A stretch of 64,000 nt of DNA, from NCBI GenBank assembly GCA_964452045.1, contig CAYVKM010000003.1:36334-100333 (forward strand), given 5' to 3'. Shown piece after piece: positions 25,192 through 34,869 of the stretch. The position numbers and the translations under genes are program-made. The notes beneath the pieces were generated by a model. The model ran no database searches, was not told the origin of the DNA, and worked only from the letters and a program-made list of their open reading frames with translations. This DNA is from CAYVKM01 sp964452045. Lineage in GTDB: Bacteria; Calditrichota; Calditrichia; RBG-13-44-9. Every line of letters begins with the position of its first letter. Within the stretch, counting starts at the first letter, position 1.

Positions 25192-26709
25192 ATGGAAAAT
25201 ACAAACCAGGAAATCCCCAGGGAATCGGGATCCGTTAAAAAGTCAATCAGCCCCATCCGTAGACTTTTTCACCATTCCGCTATCTATTCTATAAGCACAT
25301 CAATTCAGCGATTGCAGGGTCTTATCATGACCCCGATTTATACCAGTCCGCTTTATCTGCCACAGATGTCCGATTACAGCAATTACGGATTGGTTTATAC
25401 CTTTATTGCATTTATGAATTTTGTGTACCTGTTCGGAATGGACTCTGCTTTTTTACGATACTATTTCCTGGGAAAAGAAAGTAAAAAGACCGTTTTTTCA
25501 ACCTCCTTCGGAATTCTGGTTCTCTCGGGACTGGTAACCAGTGCGCTTATTTTTATTTTTGCCAAACCTCTGGCAGAAGTTATTCTGTTCACCGGGGAAC
25601 TGGCAAATTTTATTAAGCTGGCAGCCCTCATTCTATTCTTTGATACCATTGGAAATCTACCTTTTCTCATTCTGAGGGCGGAGGAGAGGGCGATATCCTT
25701 TACCGTTTTTCGGATCCTGAGGTTTTCTTTTGAATTAATCCTGAATATTATATTTGTGGTTGTGCTGAAAAGGGGAGTGGAAGGTATCCTGCAGGCCAAT
25801 ATCATCGCTTCTCTGTTGAATCTGGTGATCATGTCTCCGATCGCTATTAAGTATCTAAATTTTTCTTTTAAACCTTCCCTTTTAAAAGAAATGGTCGTTT
25901 TCGGTTTACCCTTTTTACCCAACGGCATCGCTTTTATGATTATTGAAGTGATTGACCGGTTTTTAGTCACAGATTATCTTGGTAAGGATGTTCTGGCTTT
26001 TTACCATGCAAATTATAAATTTGCATCGGTACTTTTATTACTGGTGGTTGGATTTCGAAACGCCTGGCAGCCATTCTTTTTGAAAATTTCAGAGCAAAAA
26101 GAAGCTCCAGCCACCTATTCCAGAATCCTAAATTACTATCTGTTTGCTGCGGGATTGATCATCGTTGGAATGACTTTTTTTATCAAAGATATTCTCACAT
26201 TTTATTATTTCAATGATTTTTATCTGCTTTGGCCGAGTTACTGGCCCGGAATCGATTTTATTCCCTGGATTTTGCTTTCTTATTTTTTTTACGGTATCTA
26301 TGTTATTTTCACTCCGGCATTTTATATCACCAAAAAAAGCCAGTATATGGTGCTTTTTACCGGTACCGGCGCTATCCTGAATATTGTCACGAATATGATA
26401 CTGTTACCCCGTATTGGAATCTGGGGTGCGGTAATCGCGACAGTTTCAGCTTACCTGTCCATGTTCTTGCTGATCTATTTTATTTCGCAAAAGCTTTATC
26501 CCATTCCGGTAAATTATAAGCGACTTTTCGGGGTGTTCCTGACAATTGGTATCGGTTACTTAATTTATTATATTATAGGGCCGAATCTCCCATCCCGGGC
26601 AATCATTTTTGTTTTGCTCTGTGTGCTTGCCTTTTATACTACGCTTTCGGCATCGGAACGGAAAAGACTAATGTTTTCTGTGTTGGATAGAATAAAAGTC
26701 AAAAAGTGA
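25192..26709 (+). CDS. Polysaccharide/oligosaccharide flippase family protein
   Basis: A 505-residue, very hydrophobic protein with about 12-14 membrane helices and the MOP-superfamily pattern of Wzx/RfbX flippases: an N-terminal basic amphipathic stretch (SPIRRLFHHSAIYSISTS), then YTFIAFMNFVYLFGMDSAFL and FGLPFLPNGIAFMIIEVIDR. It probably moves a lipid-linked glycan across the inner membrane. It is seven bases upstream of a GH57 glycosidase, which suggests one glycan pathway, but no glycosyltransferase is nearby. Confidence 0.8.
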   Translation: MENTNQEIPRESGSVKKSISPIRRLFHHSAIYSISTSIQRLQGLIMTPIYTSPLYLPQMSDYSNYGLVYTFIAFMNFVYLFGMDSAFLRYYFLGKESKKTVFSTSFGILVLSGLVTSALIFIFAKPLAEVILFTGELANFIKLAALILFFDTIGNLPFLILRAEERAISFTVFRILRFSFELILNIIFVVVLKRGVEGILQANIIASLLNLVIMSPIAIKYLNFSFKPSLLKEMVVFGLPFLPNGIAFMIIEVIDRFLVTDYLGKDVLAFYHANYKFASVLLLLVVGFRNAWQPFFLKISEQKEAPATYSRILNYYLFAAGLIIVGMTFFIKDILTFYYFNDFYLLWPSYWPGIDFIPWILLSYFFYGIYVIFTPAFYITKKSQYMVLFTGTGAILNIVTNMILLPRIGIWGAVIATVSAYLSMFLLIYFISQKLYPIPVNYKRLFGVFLTIGIGYLIYYIIGPNLPSRAIIFVLLCVLAFYTTLSASERKRLMFSVLDRIKVKK

Positions 26710-26716
26710 TATCAAT

Positions 26717-28891
26717 ATGAGTACTAAAAAACTTGGTCTGGTTATCCTTTGGCATCAACACCAGCCTTATTATAAAAACAGTTCCGGTGTTTATCAGATG
26801 CCCTGGGTCCGATTTCACAGTACTAAGGATTATCTTGATTTATTACTGGTCTTGAAGGAATTTCCCGATTTAAAGCAAAATTTTAATCTGGTTCCATCCC
26901 TTCTCCTGCAGATAGGGGATTATATTAGTAACAATGCCAAAGATAATATCTGGGAACTTACCGAAAAACCGGCTCACAAACTCCAACCGGAAGAGAAGGA
27001 GAAAATTTTAGATCATTTCTTCCTGACCAATGTCAATACCATGATAAAGCCTTATCGCAGATACTATGAGTTGTATTTAAAATCTAAGGTCTATCTCAAA
27101 AATGAACCTGTTGAAAGACAAATAGCCTCCTTTGCTCCGCAGGAATACCGGGATTTACAGGTCTGGTATAATTTAACCTGGATTGGGGTTGAGTCCCGTA
27201 AAAAATCCGGTATACAAAAATTCTTTAAAAAGGGAAAAAATTTTACTGAAGCCGATAAAAACTCACTGCTAAAAGAAATCAAAGAAATATTAAGTCAGAT
27301 TATTCCCTTACATAAGGAACTGTGGGAGAAGGGGCAAATTGAAATCAGTACTACCCCGTTTTATCACCCGATTTTGCCTCTGTTGTGCGATAACCATATT
27401 TGTCAGGAGGCAGCTCCGGGGATCCCGGTTCCGAAACATCATTTCAACCATATCGAAGATGCCGAAGCGCAAATCGAAAAAGGACTGGCCTATGTGGAGA
27501 AAATTTTTGGCAAAAGGCCGGATGGAATGTGGCCCTCGGAAGGTAGCGTTAGTACCGAAGCACTGGAAATTATTGCCCGCAAGGGTGTGAAGTGGGTCGC
27601 TTCTGACGAAGGGATTTTAAGTAAAACACTGGACAAATCTTTTTCGCACTCGAAAATTTATCAGCCCTATTGTCTGGAAACTGAGAAAAACAGTATTCAT
27701 GTTTTTTTCCGGGATCACTATTTGTCTGACGCGATTGGTTTTGTATACAGTAACTGGACCCCGGAAAAAGCTGTGGCAGATTTTATGGAACGGTTGCATG
27801 CCATCCGAAAAATGTTGATCGATCAAAATGGGGAAAGCTCACTCGATCAATTTGTTATTCCTATTATCCTGGATGGTGAAAATTGCTGGGAATATTATAC
27901 CGATGATGGCAAGCCTTTTCTGCGGAATCTCTATCAGGCGTTGACTGACGATAAATTAATCCAGACCATAACTTTTGGCGACGTTTTAAAGAAAAAAATC
28001 AAAACGGATAAAATAACTACTATTTTTCCCGGCTCCTGGATCAACAGTAACTTCAATATCTGGATCGGTTCGGAGGAAGATAATAAATCCTGGGATTTAC
28101 TGACCGAAACCCGTAATTTCCTGGTAGAAAAAGAGAAGGAAGGCATTTTTTCTGATGAAGTAATTCAGAAAGCGTGGGAGCGAATATACATCGCAGAAGG
28201 ATCGGACTGGAACTGGTGGTATGGGGATGAACATGCCTCGGCCAATGATATGGAATTCGATCAGCTTTACCGGGAGCACCTGATGGATGTGTATCACCTG
28301 CTCAATACCGATGTACCGGCAATATTATATCAGCCGATTAAAAGAACCTACCATGACCGATTTGTCAGCACCCGGCCGAAAAATTTCATCCATCCCAAAA
28401 TTGACGGCGAGCCATCCTATTTTTTTGAATGGGTGGGTGCCGCCTGTTACGATGTAGCGAAATCGCCCCAATCCTCTATGCATCAGGTATCCCAGTTGAT
28501 GAATAAAATTTATGTCGGGTTTGATGATAAAAATTTATACCTGCGTCTGGATTTTCACAAAAAACCCGATCCGATTACTGAATTTGTTATTGCACTTAAG
28601 AGCCCAAGTCCCAGCACCATCGTTCTGTCACCACTCAGAGGTGTGATGGAAAAATATGTAATGAAGAATGAAATCCAGGAAAGAACCAGCATAGAGCCAG
28701 TTTTTCGTTTAAAGCATATTCTAGAGATGGCTATACCTTTTAATAATCTTTCAGTAGAGGTCGGAGAAACCATTGGGTTTCAGATTTTATTGAAATTAAA
28801 CGGGCAGCTATTGGAAGAATTTCCGCGGATGAATCTGATCGAAGTCGAAGTCCCCAGTGAATCATTTGACCTGATAGAGTGGTCTGTCTGA
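26717..28891 (+). CDS. Glycoside hydrolase family 57 protein
   Basis: A 724-residue enzyme of the GH57 family, which hydrolyses or transfers alpha-glucans. Family motifs are HQHQPYY (about residue 13), GMWPSEGSVS with the presumed nucleophile Glu (about 275), PIILDGENCWEYY with the presumed acid/base Asp (about 390), and EGSDWNWWYGDEH (about 495). After about residue 560 there is a beta-rich C-terminal domain like carbohydrate-binding or glucodextranase C-terminal modules. No signal peptide, so cytoplasmic. It follows the flippase by seven bases. Specificity (amylase, pullulanase or glucanotransferase) is undecided. Confidence 0.88.
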   Translation: MSTKKLGLVILWHQHQPYYKNSSGVYQMPWVRFHSTKDYLDLLLVLKEFPDLKQNFNLVPSLLLQIGDYISNNAKDNIWELTEKPAHKLQPEEKEKILDHFFLTNVNTMIKPYRRYYELYLKSKVYLKNEPVERQIASFAPQEYRDLQVWYNLTWIGVESRKKSGIQKFFKKGKNFTEADKNSLLKEIKEILSQIIPLHKELWEKGQIEISTTPFYHPILPLLCDNHICQEAAPGIPVPKHHFNHIEDAEAQIEKGLAYVEKIFGKRPDGMWPSEGSVSTEALEIIARKGVKWVASDEGILSKTLDKSFSHSKIYQPYCLETEKNSIHVFFRDHYLSDAIGFVYSNWTPEKAVADFMERLHAIRKMLIDQNGESSLDQFVIPIILDGENCWEYYTDDGKPFLRNLYQALTDDKLIQTITFGDVLKKKIKTDKITTIFPGSWINSNFNIWIGSEEDNKSWDLLTETRNFLVEKEKEGIFSDEVIQKAWERIYIAEGSDWNWWYGDEHASANDMEFDQLYREHLMDVYHLLNTDVPAILYQPIKRTYHDRFVSTRPKNFIHPKIDGEPSYFFEWVGAACYDVAKSPQSSMHQVSQLMNKIYVGFDDKNLYLRLDFHKKPDPITEFVIALKSPSPSTIVLSPLRGVMEKYVMKNEIQERTSIEPVFRLKHILEMAIPFNNLSVEVGETIGFQILLKLNGQLLEEFPRMNLIEVEVPSESFDLIEWSV

Positions 28892-28965
28892 TTGCATCAG
28901 GAAGTGCAGACCTGACCCTGCAATTACGCTTATAATTATTTTAAATCAACTTTTTCCTTGATTCC

Positions 28966-29694
28966 ATGAATTTTGATTTTCCCTTTGGTTTAGAAACTGC
29001 TGAAAGATTTGATTCCTTATATCAATTCATCTCTCAAAAATTCAAACTTAAAAAGATAAATATAGATATTTTGCATCGAAATTTTACTTTATTTACTGTT
29101 CATGATATGGACGATCTGTTGGATGAGCTCAGTAAACGACCTCCGGATGATATCCATATTATTGACGAGCGCCTTCCATATTGGGCAGAGATCTGGCCGT
29201 CGTCCCTGGCGCTATCCGAGCATATTCTGCAGAATCTGGTATTTTTACCCGGGACTCGGATTTTGGAGCTGGGATGTGGCATTGGTTTAACCGGGATGGT
29301 TGCTCAAATTCAGGGGGGTAAGCTTCTGCTTACCGATTATCAGCCGGACGCGTTGCGGCTGGCAGAGTTAAACTGGTTACTTAACCTGGGTATGATCCCC
29401 AAAACAACCGTGATGGATTGGCGGGAACCAGACTTGGCAGAAAAATTTCCTTATATTTTGGCTTCAGATATTATCTATGAGGAACGGTTTTTTAAGCCGT
29501 TATTAGATTTGTTCAGGAATGTGTTACAACCTAAAGGTCATGTATACCTAAGCGAACCAAAACGCCCAATAGCGGAAAGATTTTTCCAAATTATTCAAGA
29601 GCAGGGATTTTATTTTGAGAGAACTTTAATGAATGTCAATTTTCAAAAAAAAGAGCACCAGATTAATATTTATGATATTATTTTTAAACCATGA
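28966..29694 (+). CDS. SAM-dependent methyltransferase, lysine-methyltransferase-like
   Basis: A 242-residue class I methyltransferase. Residues 55-80 hold the LPYWAEIWPSSLALSEHIL segment typical of the METTL21/methyltransf_16 group, then motif I ELGCGIGLTG, the acidic strand DYQPDALRLA and ASDIIYEERFF. Members methylate protein lysines or small molecules; the target is unknown. The gene lies between GH57 and the 5'-nucleotidase pair on the same strand. Confidence 0.8.
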   Translation: MNFDFPFGLETAERFDSLYQFISQKFKLKKINIDILHRNFTLFTVHDMDDLLDELSKRPPDDIHIIDERLPYWAEIWPSSLALSEHILQNLVFLPGTRILELGCGIGLTGMVAQIQGGKLLLTDYQPDALRLAELNWLLNLGMIPKTTVMDWREPDLAEKFPYILASDIIYEERFFKPLLDLFRNVLQPKGHVYLSEPKRPIAERFFQIIQEQGFYFERTLMNVNFQKKEHQINIYDIIFKP

Positions 29695-29728
29695 AAAAGT
29701 TTGTTAACTGTAAGTAAATGGAAAAAGC

Positions 29729-30544
29729 ATGATGAATATTACTTTGAACCATTTTGAGAATTGTCTGAAAAAGTATCGGAAAACGAAGAACCTCATTTTT
29801 ACAGTTTTTCTTTCATTGGTTTTGCTCTCCTGTGCTGCAAATCCCGCCGGAAAATCTTCTCTCGATCTGTCGAATGTTATCAGCCAGAATATTCAAATTG
29901 ACTCGACATTGGCTGCGGATGCCGATCTGGAAGCTTTTATCGCACCATATCGGAAGGAATTAGATAAAACCATGGATGTAGTTATTGGCCATAGTGCGGT
30001 TAATTTAACCAGGGGTAAACCCGAAGCCCCGCTGAATAATTTTGTAGCAGATTTAATCTTAATAAGAGCGAATGCCGAATTTGATAAGCCGGTGGAAATT
30101 TCCCTGACCAATCTGGGAGGATTACGAGTGGACATTCCGAAAGGCGCGGTTACGGTGGGTAAAATTTATGAAGTGATGCCCTTTGAGAATGAACTGGTTG
30201 TGTTGGAGATGAATGGAAATCAGGTACATGCGCTGGCCAAGGAGATTGGAGAAATAGGAGGTGAACCCATCGGCGGTTTGCGCATCGAATACCAGAATGG
30301 ACGATTGAAGAAATTGTCGGTTGGTGGTAATTATGTGGAAAATGACAGCCTTTATTATCTGGTGACAACAGATTATTTATCAGCTCCGGGGCGGAATCGG
30401 TTAAAAATACTGAGTGAAGTTCCCCGCACTTTTCTTGGTGTAACATTGCGGGATGCAATTCTGGATGAAGTAAAAGGACTGCAGGCCGCCGGAAAGAAGA
30501 TTGATACAAAAGTAGATGGCCGGATTGTTATTGAGAGCAATTAG
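29729..30544 (+). CDS. 5'-nucleotidase C-terminal domain lipoprotein
   Basis: A 271-residue lipoprotein with lipobox LSLVLLSC (Cys about 36) and the substrate-binding domain of UshA-type 5'-nucleotidases. Signatures are APLNNFVADLILIRAN, VEISLTNLGGLRVDIPKGAV and VGKIYEVMPFENELVVLEM. The catalytic metallophosphatase domain is missing here and is encoded by the next gene, 116 bases downstream, so the enzyme is split. The long N-terminal extension before the hydrophobic core could mean a later start. Confidence 0.85.
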   Translation: MMNITLNHFENCLKKYRKTKNLIFTVFLSLVLLSCAANPAGKSSLDLSNVISQNIQIDSTLAADADLEAFIAPYRKELDKTMDVVIGHSAVNLTRGKPEAPLNNFVADLILIRANAEFDKPVEISLTNLGGLRVDIPKGAVTVGKIYEVMPFENELVVLEMNGNQVHALAKEIGEIGGEPIGGLRIEYQNGRLKKLSVGGNYVENDSLYYLVTTDYLSAPGRNRLKILSEVPRTFLGVTLRDAILDEVKGLQAAGKKIDTKVDGRIVIESN

Positions 30545-30660
30545 GTAGCTTCTTGGTATCGTGCATCGAATAATTGATCTTAAATAAGAGGTTTTCTAAT
30601 TACCTAAGATAACGAAGGCGATCGTTGTGAAATAAGTCAGCTTTTTAGAGGATTAAACAG

Positions 30661-31617
30661 ATGAAAAGAAGAGAATTTTTGCGAAACTCCCTGGTTTTGG
30701 GGGCGGCAACCCAGTTTCCCCATCTATGGATAAAAAATCTGCAGGCGCAGGCCAACCGTTTTCGCATAACCATTTTGCAAACTAACGATACTCACTCACG
30801 CATCGATCCTTTTCCTATGGATGGTGGCCGCAACCAGGGTTTAGGAGGTATTGCCCGCCGGGCTACGCTGGTCAACCAGTTCCGCAAACAAAATCCTAAT
30901 ACCCTGCTGCTGGATGGTGGAGATGTGCTGCAGGGGACGCCCTATTTCAACATTTACAAAGGTAAAATTGAATATCAGACCATGTCGTTGTGTAATTATG
31001 ATGCGAGCACTCTGGGCAACCATGAATTTGATAACGGTGTATTATCCCTTACCGAAGCATTATACCAGGCAAAATTCCCGATCGTGAATTGCAATTATGA
31101 CTTGGGTGAAACGCCTTTGCGACCACATATCCAGACTTTTGTTATTCGTCAAATGGGCCCGATAAAAGTGGGTCTCACCGGAGTAGGTATTGACTTCACC
31201 GATCTGGTTGCTCCGAAAAATCATAAGGAGATAAGTTATAGTGAACCATACAAGCCGTTGCAATCCGTGGTTAACTATCTGCGCAAGGATGTTGGGTGTT
31301 CGTTGGTCATCGTCCTATCTCACCTCGGATATCAATACGACGAATTACGACCTTCGGATATCACCTTAGCGGAGAAAGTGAACGGCATCGACTGGATTGT
31401 GGGCGGACATACCCATACCTTTATGAAAGAACCGGATGTCCTTGTTTCAAAAGGTGGGCATACCACCAGGATCCTTCAGGTCGGCTGGGCAGGCATACTT
31501 CTGGGAAAGACCGATATCACCTTCGAAGGTCAGTCCATTGTCGCTGTTGAAACCAACATGATTTCAGTTGATCACACTGTTAATGAATCCATCGCACTAG
31601 AAAATCTGGTTTCCTGA
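30661..31617 (+). CDS. 5'-nucleotidase metallophosphatase domain protein, Tat-exported
   Basis: A 318-residue catalytic half of a UshA-like nucleotidase. It begins with a twin-arginine signal (MKRREFLRNSLVLGA). Calcineurin-type metal motifs are in order: QTNDTHSRI, LLDGGDVLQG, LGNHEFDNGV, VLSHLG and GGHTHT. The C-terminal substrate domain is absent and lies in the lipoprotein upstream. The two should assemble in the periplasm to release nucleosides and phosphate from nucleotides. It ends before a strong bidirectional terminator. Confidence 0.9.
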   Translation: MKRREFLRNSLVLGAATQFPHLWIKNLQAQANRFRITILQTNDTHSRIDPFPMDGGRNQGLGGIARRATLVNQFRKQNPNTLLLDGGDVLQGTPYFNIYKGKIEYQTMSLCNYDASTLGNHEFDNGVLSLTEALYQAKFPIVNCNYDLGETPLRPHIQTFVIRQMGPIKVGLTGVGIDFTDLVAPKNHKEISYSEPYKPLQSVVNYLRKDVGCSLVIVLSHLGYQYDELRPSDITLAEKVNGIDWIVGGHTHTFMKEPDVLVSKGGHTTRILQVGWAGILLGKTDITFEGQSIVAVETNMISVDHTVNESIALENLVS

Positions 31618-31790
31618 GTATCAAAAATTTATTAGATCTGTTCTATTAGTCTATTTTCATCAGTTTGTCATTCTGAACTCGTTTCAGAATCTATGTTTCA
31701 GTTTTTTATTTAGATTATAATCCGCTAGATGCAGAACAGAATTATAATATTTTGGCTTTTTTGAACAGGCTCATGAATTATTCATAATCT

Positions 31791-31819
31791 AAAAGGGCGA
31801 CCATTCAGATCGCCCTTTT
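31791..31819. terminator. Bidirectional terminator between convergent genes
   Basis: AAAAGGGCGA and TCGCCCTTTT form a perfect 10-bp stem around a nine-base loop with T-rich tails on both strands. It serves the metallophosphatase (plus) and plsX (minus). Confidence 0.9.
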
Positions 31820-31845
31820 TATTTTAAAACGATGTTGCAGAGAAA

Positions 31846-32892
31846 TCAATATACCTCAAAGAAAATCTGATTGTATTTCCTTATATCCTCTTTAATATGT
31901 TTCACAAGATTTTGTTTAAGGGAGGTTTCCGCCATTAAAAGCGCATTTTTGATTGCTTTGGCTCTCGAACGTCCATGAGATTTAATTACCAGTTTTTGAA
32001 ATCCCAGAATGGGAGCTCCGCCATACTCGGAGTAGTCCACTCTTTTTTTTACTTTTTTCAGCATGGGAGCGAGAAGTGTAATTCCCATTTTCGCCATTAG
32101 ACTCTTTTTCCATATCCTTTTGCCGGTTTCGATACCCATTTCAGCTGCGCCTTCCAGGGCTTTCAAAACGATGTTACCAACCATCCCTTCGCTCACGATA
32201 ACATCGGCGATTCCCCGCATAATATCTTTACCTTCCACATTACCAATGAAATTTGCGCCTTCGACTTTTTTTAAGAGCGAATAAGTCTCCACCAAGGCAT
32301 CATGTCCTTTAGTTTCCTCTTCACCAATGTTGAGTAAACCGATCCGCGGTTTTTCAATTTCCATTACTTCATTTACATAATGGATTCCCATAATCGCAAA
32401 TTGAATAAGTTGGGCCGGGGTGCAATTGAGGGTAGCACCAACATCAAGCATCACCGTTTTACCGGGATCACTGGGTTTATTTTTCACTGCCGGGAAAACC
32501 GCTGCCAGAGCACCCCTCTCAACACCCTCGATCATGGGAAGATGTTTGGCACAGGAGAGAATAGTGGCGCCGGTATTGCCGGCACTCACCAGTGCGCTTC
32601 CTTCATCGTTAGCCAACAAACGGCAGGCCACATTGATAGAGGCATCCTCCTTTTCATCTACCGCTATTTTGGGGGAATCCTTCATAGTAATAATTTCGCT
32701 GGCATGGATGATCTCAAAGTTCAAACCCCCAATATCAAATTCCTTGAGGTTTTCTCGGATTTGATCGGTATTTCCCACCAGAACTACCTGCAATGTCGGG
32801 CTCTCTTTACAAGCCCATACCGTACCTTTGATAATCTCGTGTGGTGCATTATCTCCACCCATCGCATCCAGAATAATCTGATTTCTTTTCAT
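31846..32892 (-). CDS. plsX: Phosphate acyltransferase PlsX
   Basis: A 348-residue peripheral membrane enzyme that converts acyl-ACP to acyl-phosphate for phospholipid synthesis. Family motifs are ILDAMGGDNAP at the N terminus, VSAGNTGA, VMLDVGATLNCTP, LLNIGEE and YSEYGGAPILGF. Length is normal. The usual partners rpmF and fabH are not next to it, so it appears to be a single-gene unit here. Confidence 0.96.
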   Translation of the reverse strand: MKRNQIILDAMGGDNAPHEIIKGTVWACKESPTLQVVLVGNTDQIRENLKEFDIGGLNFEIIHASEIITMKDSPKIAVDEKEDASINVACRLLANDEGSALVSAGNTGATILSCAKHLPMIEGVERGALAAVFPAVKNKPSDPGKTVMLDVGATLNCTPAQLIQFAIMGIHYVNEVMEIEKPRIGLLNIGEEETKGHDALVETYSLLKKVEGANFIGNVEGKDIMRGIADVIVSEGMVGNIVLKALEGAAEMGIETGKRIWKKSLMAKMGITLLAPMLKKVKKRVDYSEYGGAPILGFQKLVIKSHGRSRAKAIKNALLMAETSLKQNLVKHIKEDIRKYNQIFFEVY

Positions 32893-33179
32893 CTAACCTT
32901 CCTTGTATAATTAAATGTGAATATAATTTAAATCGAAATTAAACACAAGCCCGGAAAAGCAGGTTGGCTATTTAACCTGGGAAATTTCAAGAAATGGGAA
33001 AAAGAATTAATTAGTCAATCCAATTCTATTTATTATAACGAGATCTGAAAAAGTAAAAATTCAACACATAGTATTCCGGATTTCCAACAAACTCTTCTCA
33101 TTGTGGCTTTGTGTGTTGTTTTAGTGAGGGAAAGTTATTTGATATTACGATAGGTAAGCGAATAAAGACGATCGTGAAA

Positions 33180-34778
33180 TTAAAAGTTATAGACAATTGA
33201 GGCATTGAGAAGCGTGCTGAAATTGTCATTTGCTTCCCGGTCCGGATCCCGGTCGTTATCGTAGTTTGCAAAAAATTGAAGCTGCCAATGCGCTGAAACC
33301 GGAATATATCCGAATCCCTGTATACTGTGAATTCTGCGGTTACTGTAAATACCGAAAAAATCCTGATTTCCCGCATTCGGATAAGTTTTTATCGCGTATT
33401 GATAAACCAGAGAGATCATTAATCCAATTGAACTAATAATATCTGCGGAAACGATCAGACCGTTCACATGAAAATTTTCCTGGCCTATTAGTGCTTCATC
33501 CATATCGGAAGTGGCATAATGTTTCTCGATCTCGAAAATGTAACCAGCCCCAACTGAATTAAAATCATTGAAATAGAATTTTATCTGACCGGATGCCGCA
33601 CCATAAAGTAAATCCGAATAAGTCAAGTCCGGATGTTGGTATTTTCGATATTCCGAATCCATCTCACTTTGCAGGGTAAAAGGAGATTTTATTGGGATTT
33701 CCATTTCCAGTGTAGGTCTGACTGAATGATATTGATTGGTAAGATCATTCCCACTTTGTTTACTGACAAAATCTCTGAACTGATAGAGTAGTTGTAATCG
33801 AAAATACCGATTGAAATCCGCTCTTCGGTAATAATTGCCCAGACCCTGAATTTGCCCGTAGCGCAGACCAAGTTCCTGATTTTCCAAATAAAAAGTTGGC
33901 CGCAAAGAAAACTCCAGCCAGGAGAGCAAATCATAATTGTGCCGTAGTGAAAGACTGGTCTCGCCATAATAGATATCACCAAAGGTCGAATCGTTTTTAA
34001 AATGATTTTTTAATCTTAATCGTGAACTCAAAAGTAACTGATTGTCGGAATTGATTGATTTTTTCCAGATTGCCCATAATTGATTATCCAGAAAGTTTCC
34101 TGCTGATTCGGAGGTTTGCAAATACAAATCAGTTTGGCCTTCTATACGCCACGAATTAATTGCTGGGCGAGACTCCAACGACATTGACAGGCTTGATTGA
34201 AAGATGTTTTGATCAGCCCGTAGATAACCATAAAATCGGTAATTTCTATTTAGGCAATATCCGTATTGAAGAAGTCTGGTTGCCAGATAAAGATTATTGA
34301 GTTGATCGAGAACTACACTGTCACTCTCAATGAAACTTAACTCGTACTCCAACCGGGAATAATCTGTGCCAACTTCTATTGCCCATTTTCCAGGGGGTAA
34401 GCCAATGGTTTGAACTGCTGGGCTTTGTGAAGATGTTGAAGAAACTTGCTTGAATACATTCAGGCTGTCGTTGTCAAAACTATCGGATAAATCCAGAGCT
34501 TGGTCTAACAGAGAAAGGGCACTGGAGAAATCACTTTGCTTCGCAAACAATTCCGCCTCTCCCCGCAACAAAATTACCAGACTATCTACCAGCGGTTCCT
34601 GTTGAATTATAAAATCCAACTGTATTAGTCTCGATTTGAACAAATCCTCCGAAACGTCTTTTTGAACTTCATTCGGATTGTTTTGCGCAATCAGGTTATT
34701 CAGGATTAAGACCAGAAAAATTAATGAAATAAGATATTTCCTGAAATTACCCGAAAGATTTTGAACAATACCTGACAT
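33180..34778 (-). CDS. Outer-membrane protein with N-terminal helical segment
   Basis: A 532-residue exported protein with a signal (YLISLIFLVLILNNLIAQ) preceded by a 14-residue charged N region, a helical tetratricopeptide-like stretch (about 45-105, FAKQSDFSSALSLLDQALDL) and a long beta-barrel of aromatic alternating strands ending SIVYNF. The same frame stays open further upstream over the neighbouring lipoprotein gene, but that part is out of frame with it and I reject it. A terminator lies 37 bases before the start, so it either has its own promoter or depends on read-through. Function unknown; it belongs to the envelope group 33180-37470. Confidence 0.7.
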   Translation of the reverse strand: MSGIVQNLSGNFRKYLISLIFLVLILNNLIAQNNPNEVQKDVSEDLFKSRLIQLDFIIQQEPLVDSLVILLRGEAELFAKQSDFSSALSLLDQALDLSDSFDNDSLNVFKQVSSTSSQSPAVQTIGLPPGKWAIEVGTDYSRLEYELSFIESDSVVLDQLNNLYLATRLLQYGYCLNRNYRFYGYLRADQNIFQSSLSMSLESRPAINSWRIEGQTDLYLQTSESAGNFLDNQLWAIWKKSINSDNQLLLSSRLRLKNHFKNDSTFGDIYYGETSLSLRHNYDLLSWLEFSLRPTFYLENQELGLRYGQIQGLGNYYRRADFNRYFRLQLLYQFRDFVSKQSGNDLTNQYHSVRPTLEMEIPIKSPFTLQSEMDSEYRKYQHPDLTYSDLLYGAASGQIKFYFNDFNSVGAGYIFEIEKHYATSDMDEALIGQENFHVNGLIVSADIISSIGLMISLVYQYAIKTYPNAGNQDFFGIYSNRRIHSIQGFGYIPVSAHWQLQFFANYDNDRDPDREANDNFSTLLNASIVYNF

Positions 34779-34818
34779 ATTTTTTATTTTCGGTCTGGGT
34801 TTTTCTGTAGTTTGAAAA

Positions 34819-34844
34819 ATGCCCGGATACATTGATCCGGGCAT
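34819..34844 (-). terminator. Rho-independent terminator after the 34870-35910 lipoprotein
   Basis: ATGCCCGGAT and ATCCGGGCAT pair perfectly over 10 bp with a six-base loop, followed by TTTTT on the minus strand. Confidence 0.85.
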
Positions 34845-34869
34845 CTGTATGGGATTGTTGAGTGTCTCT

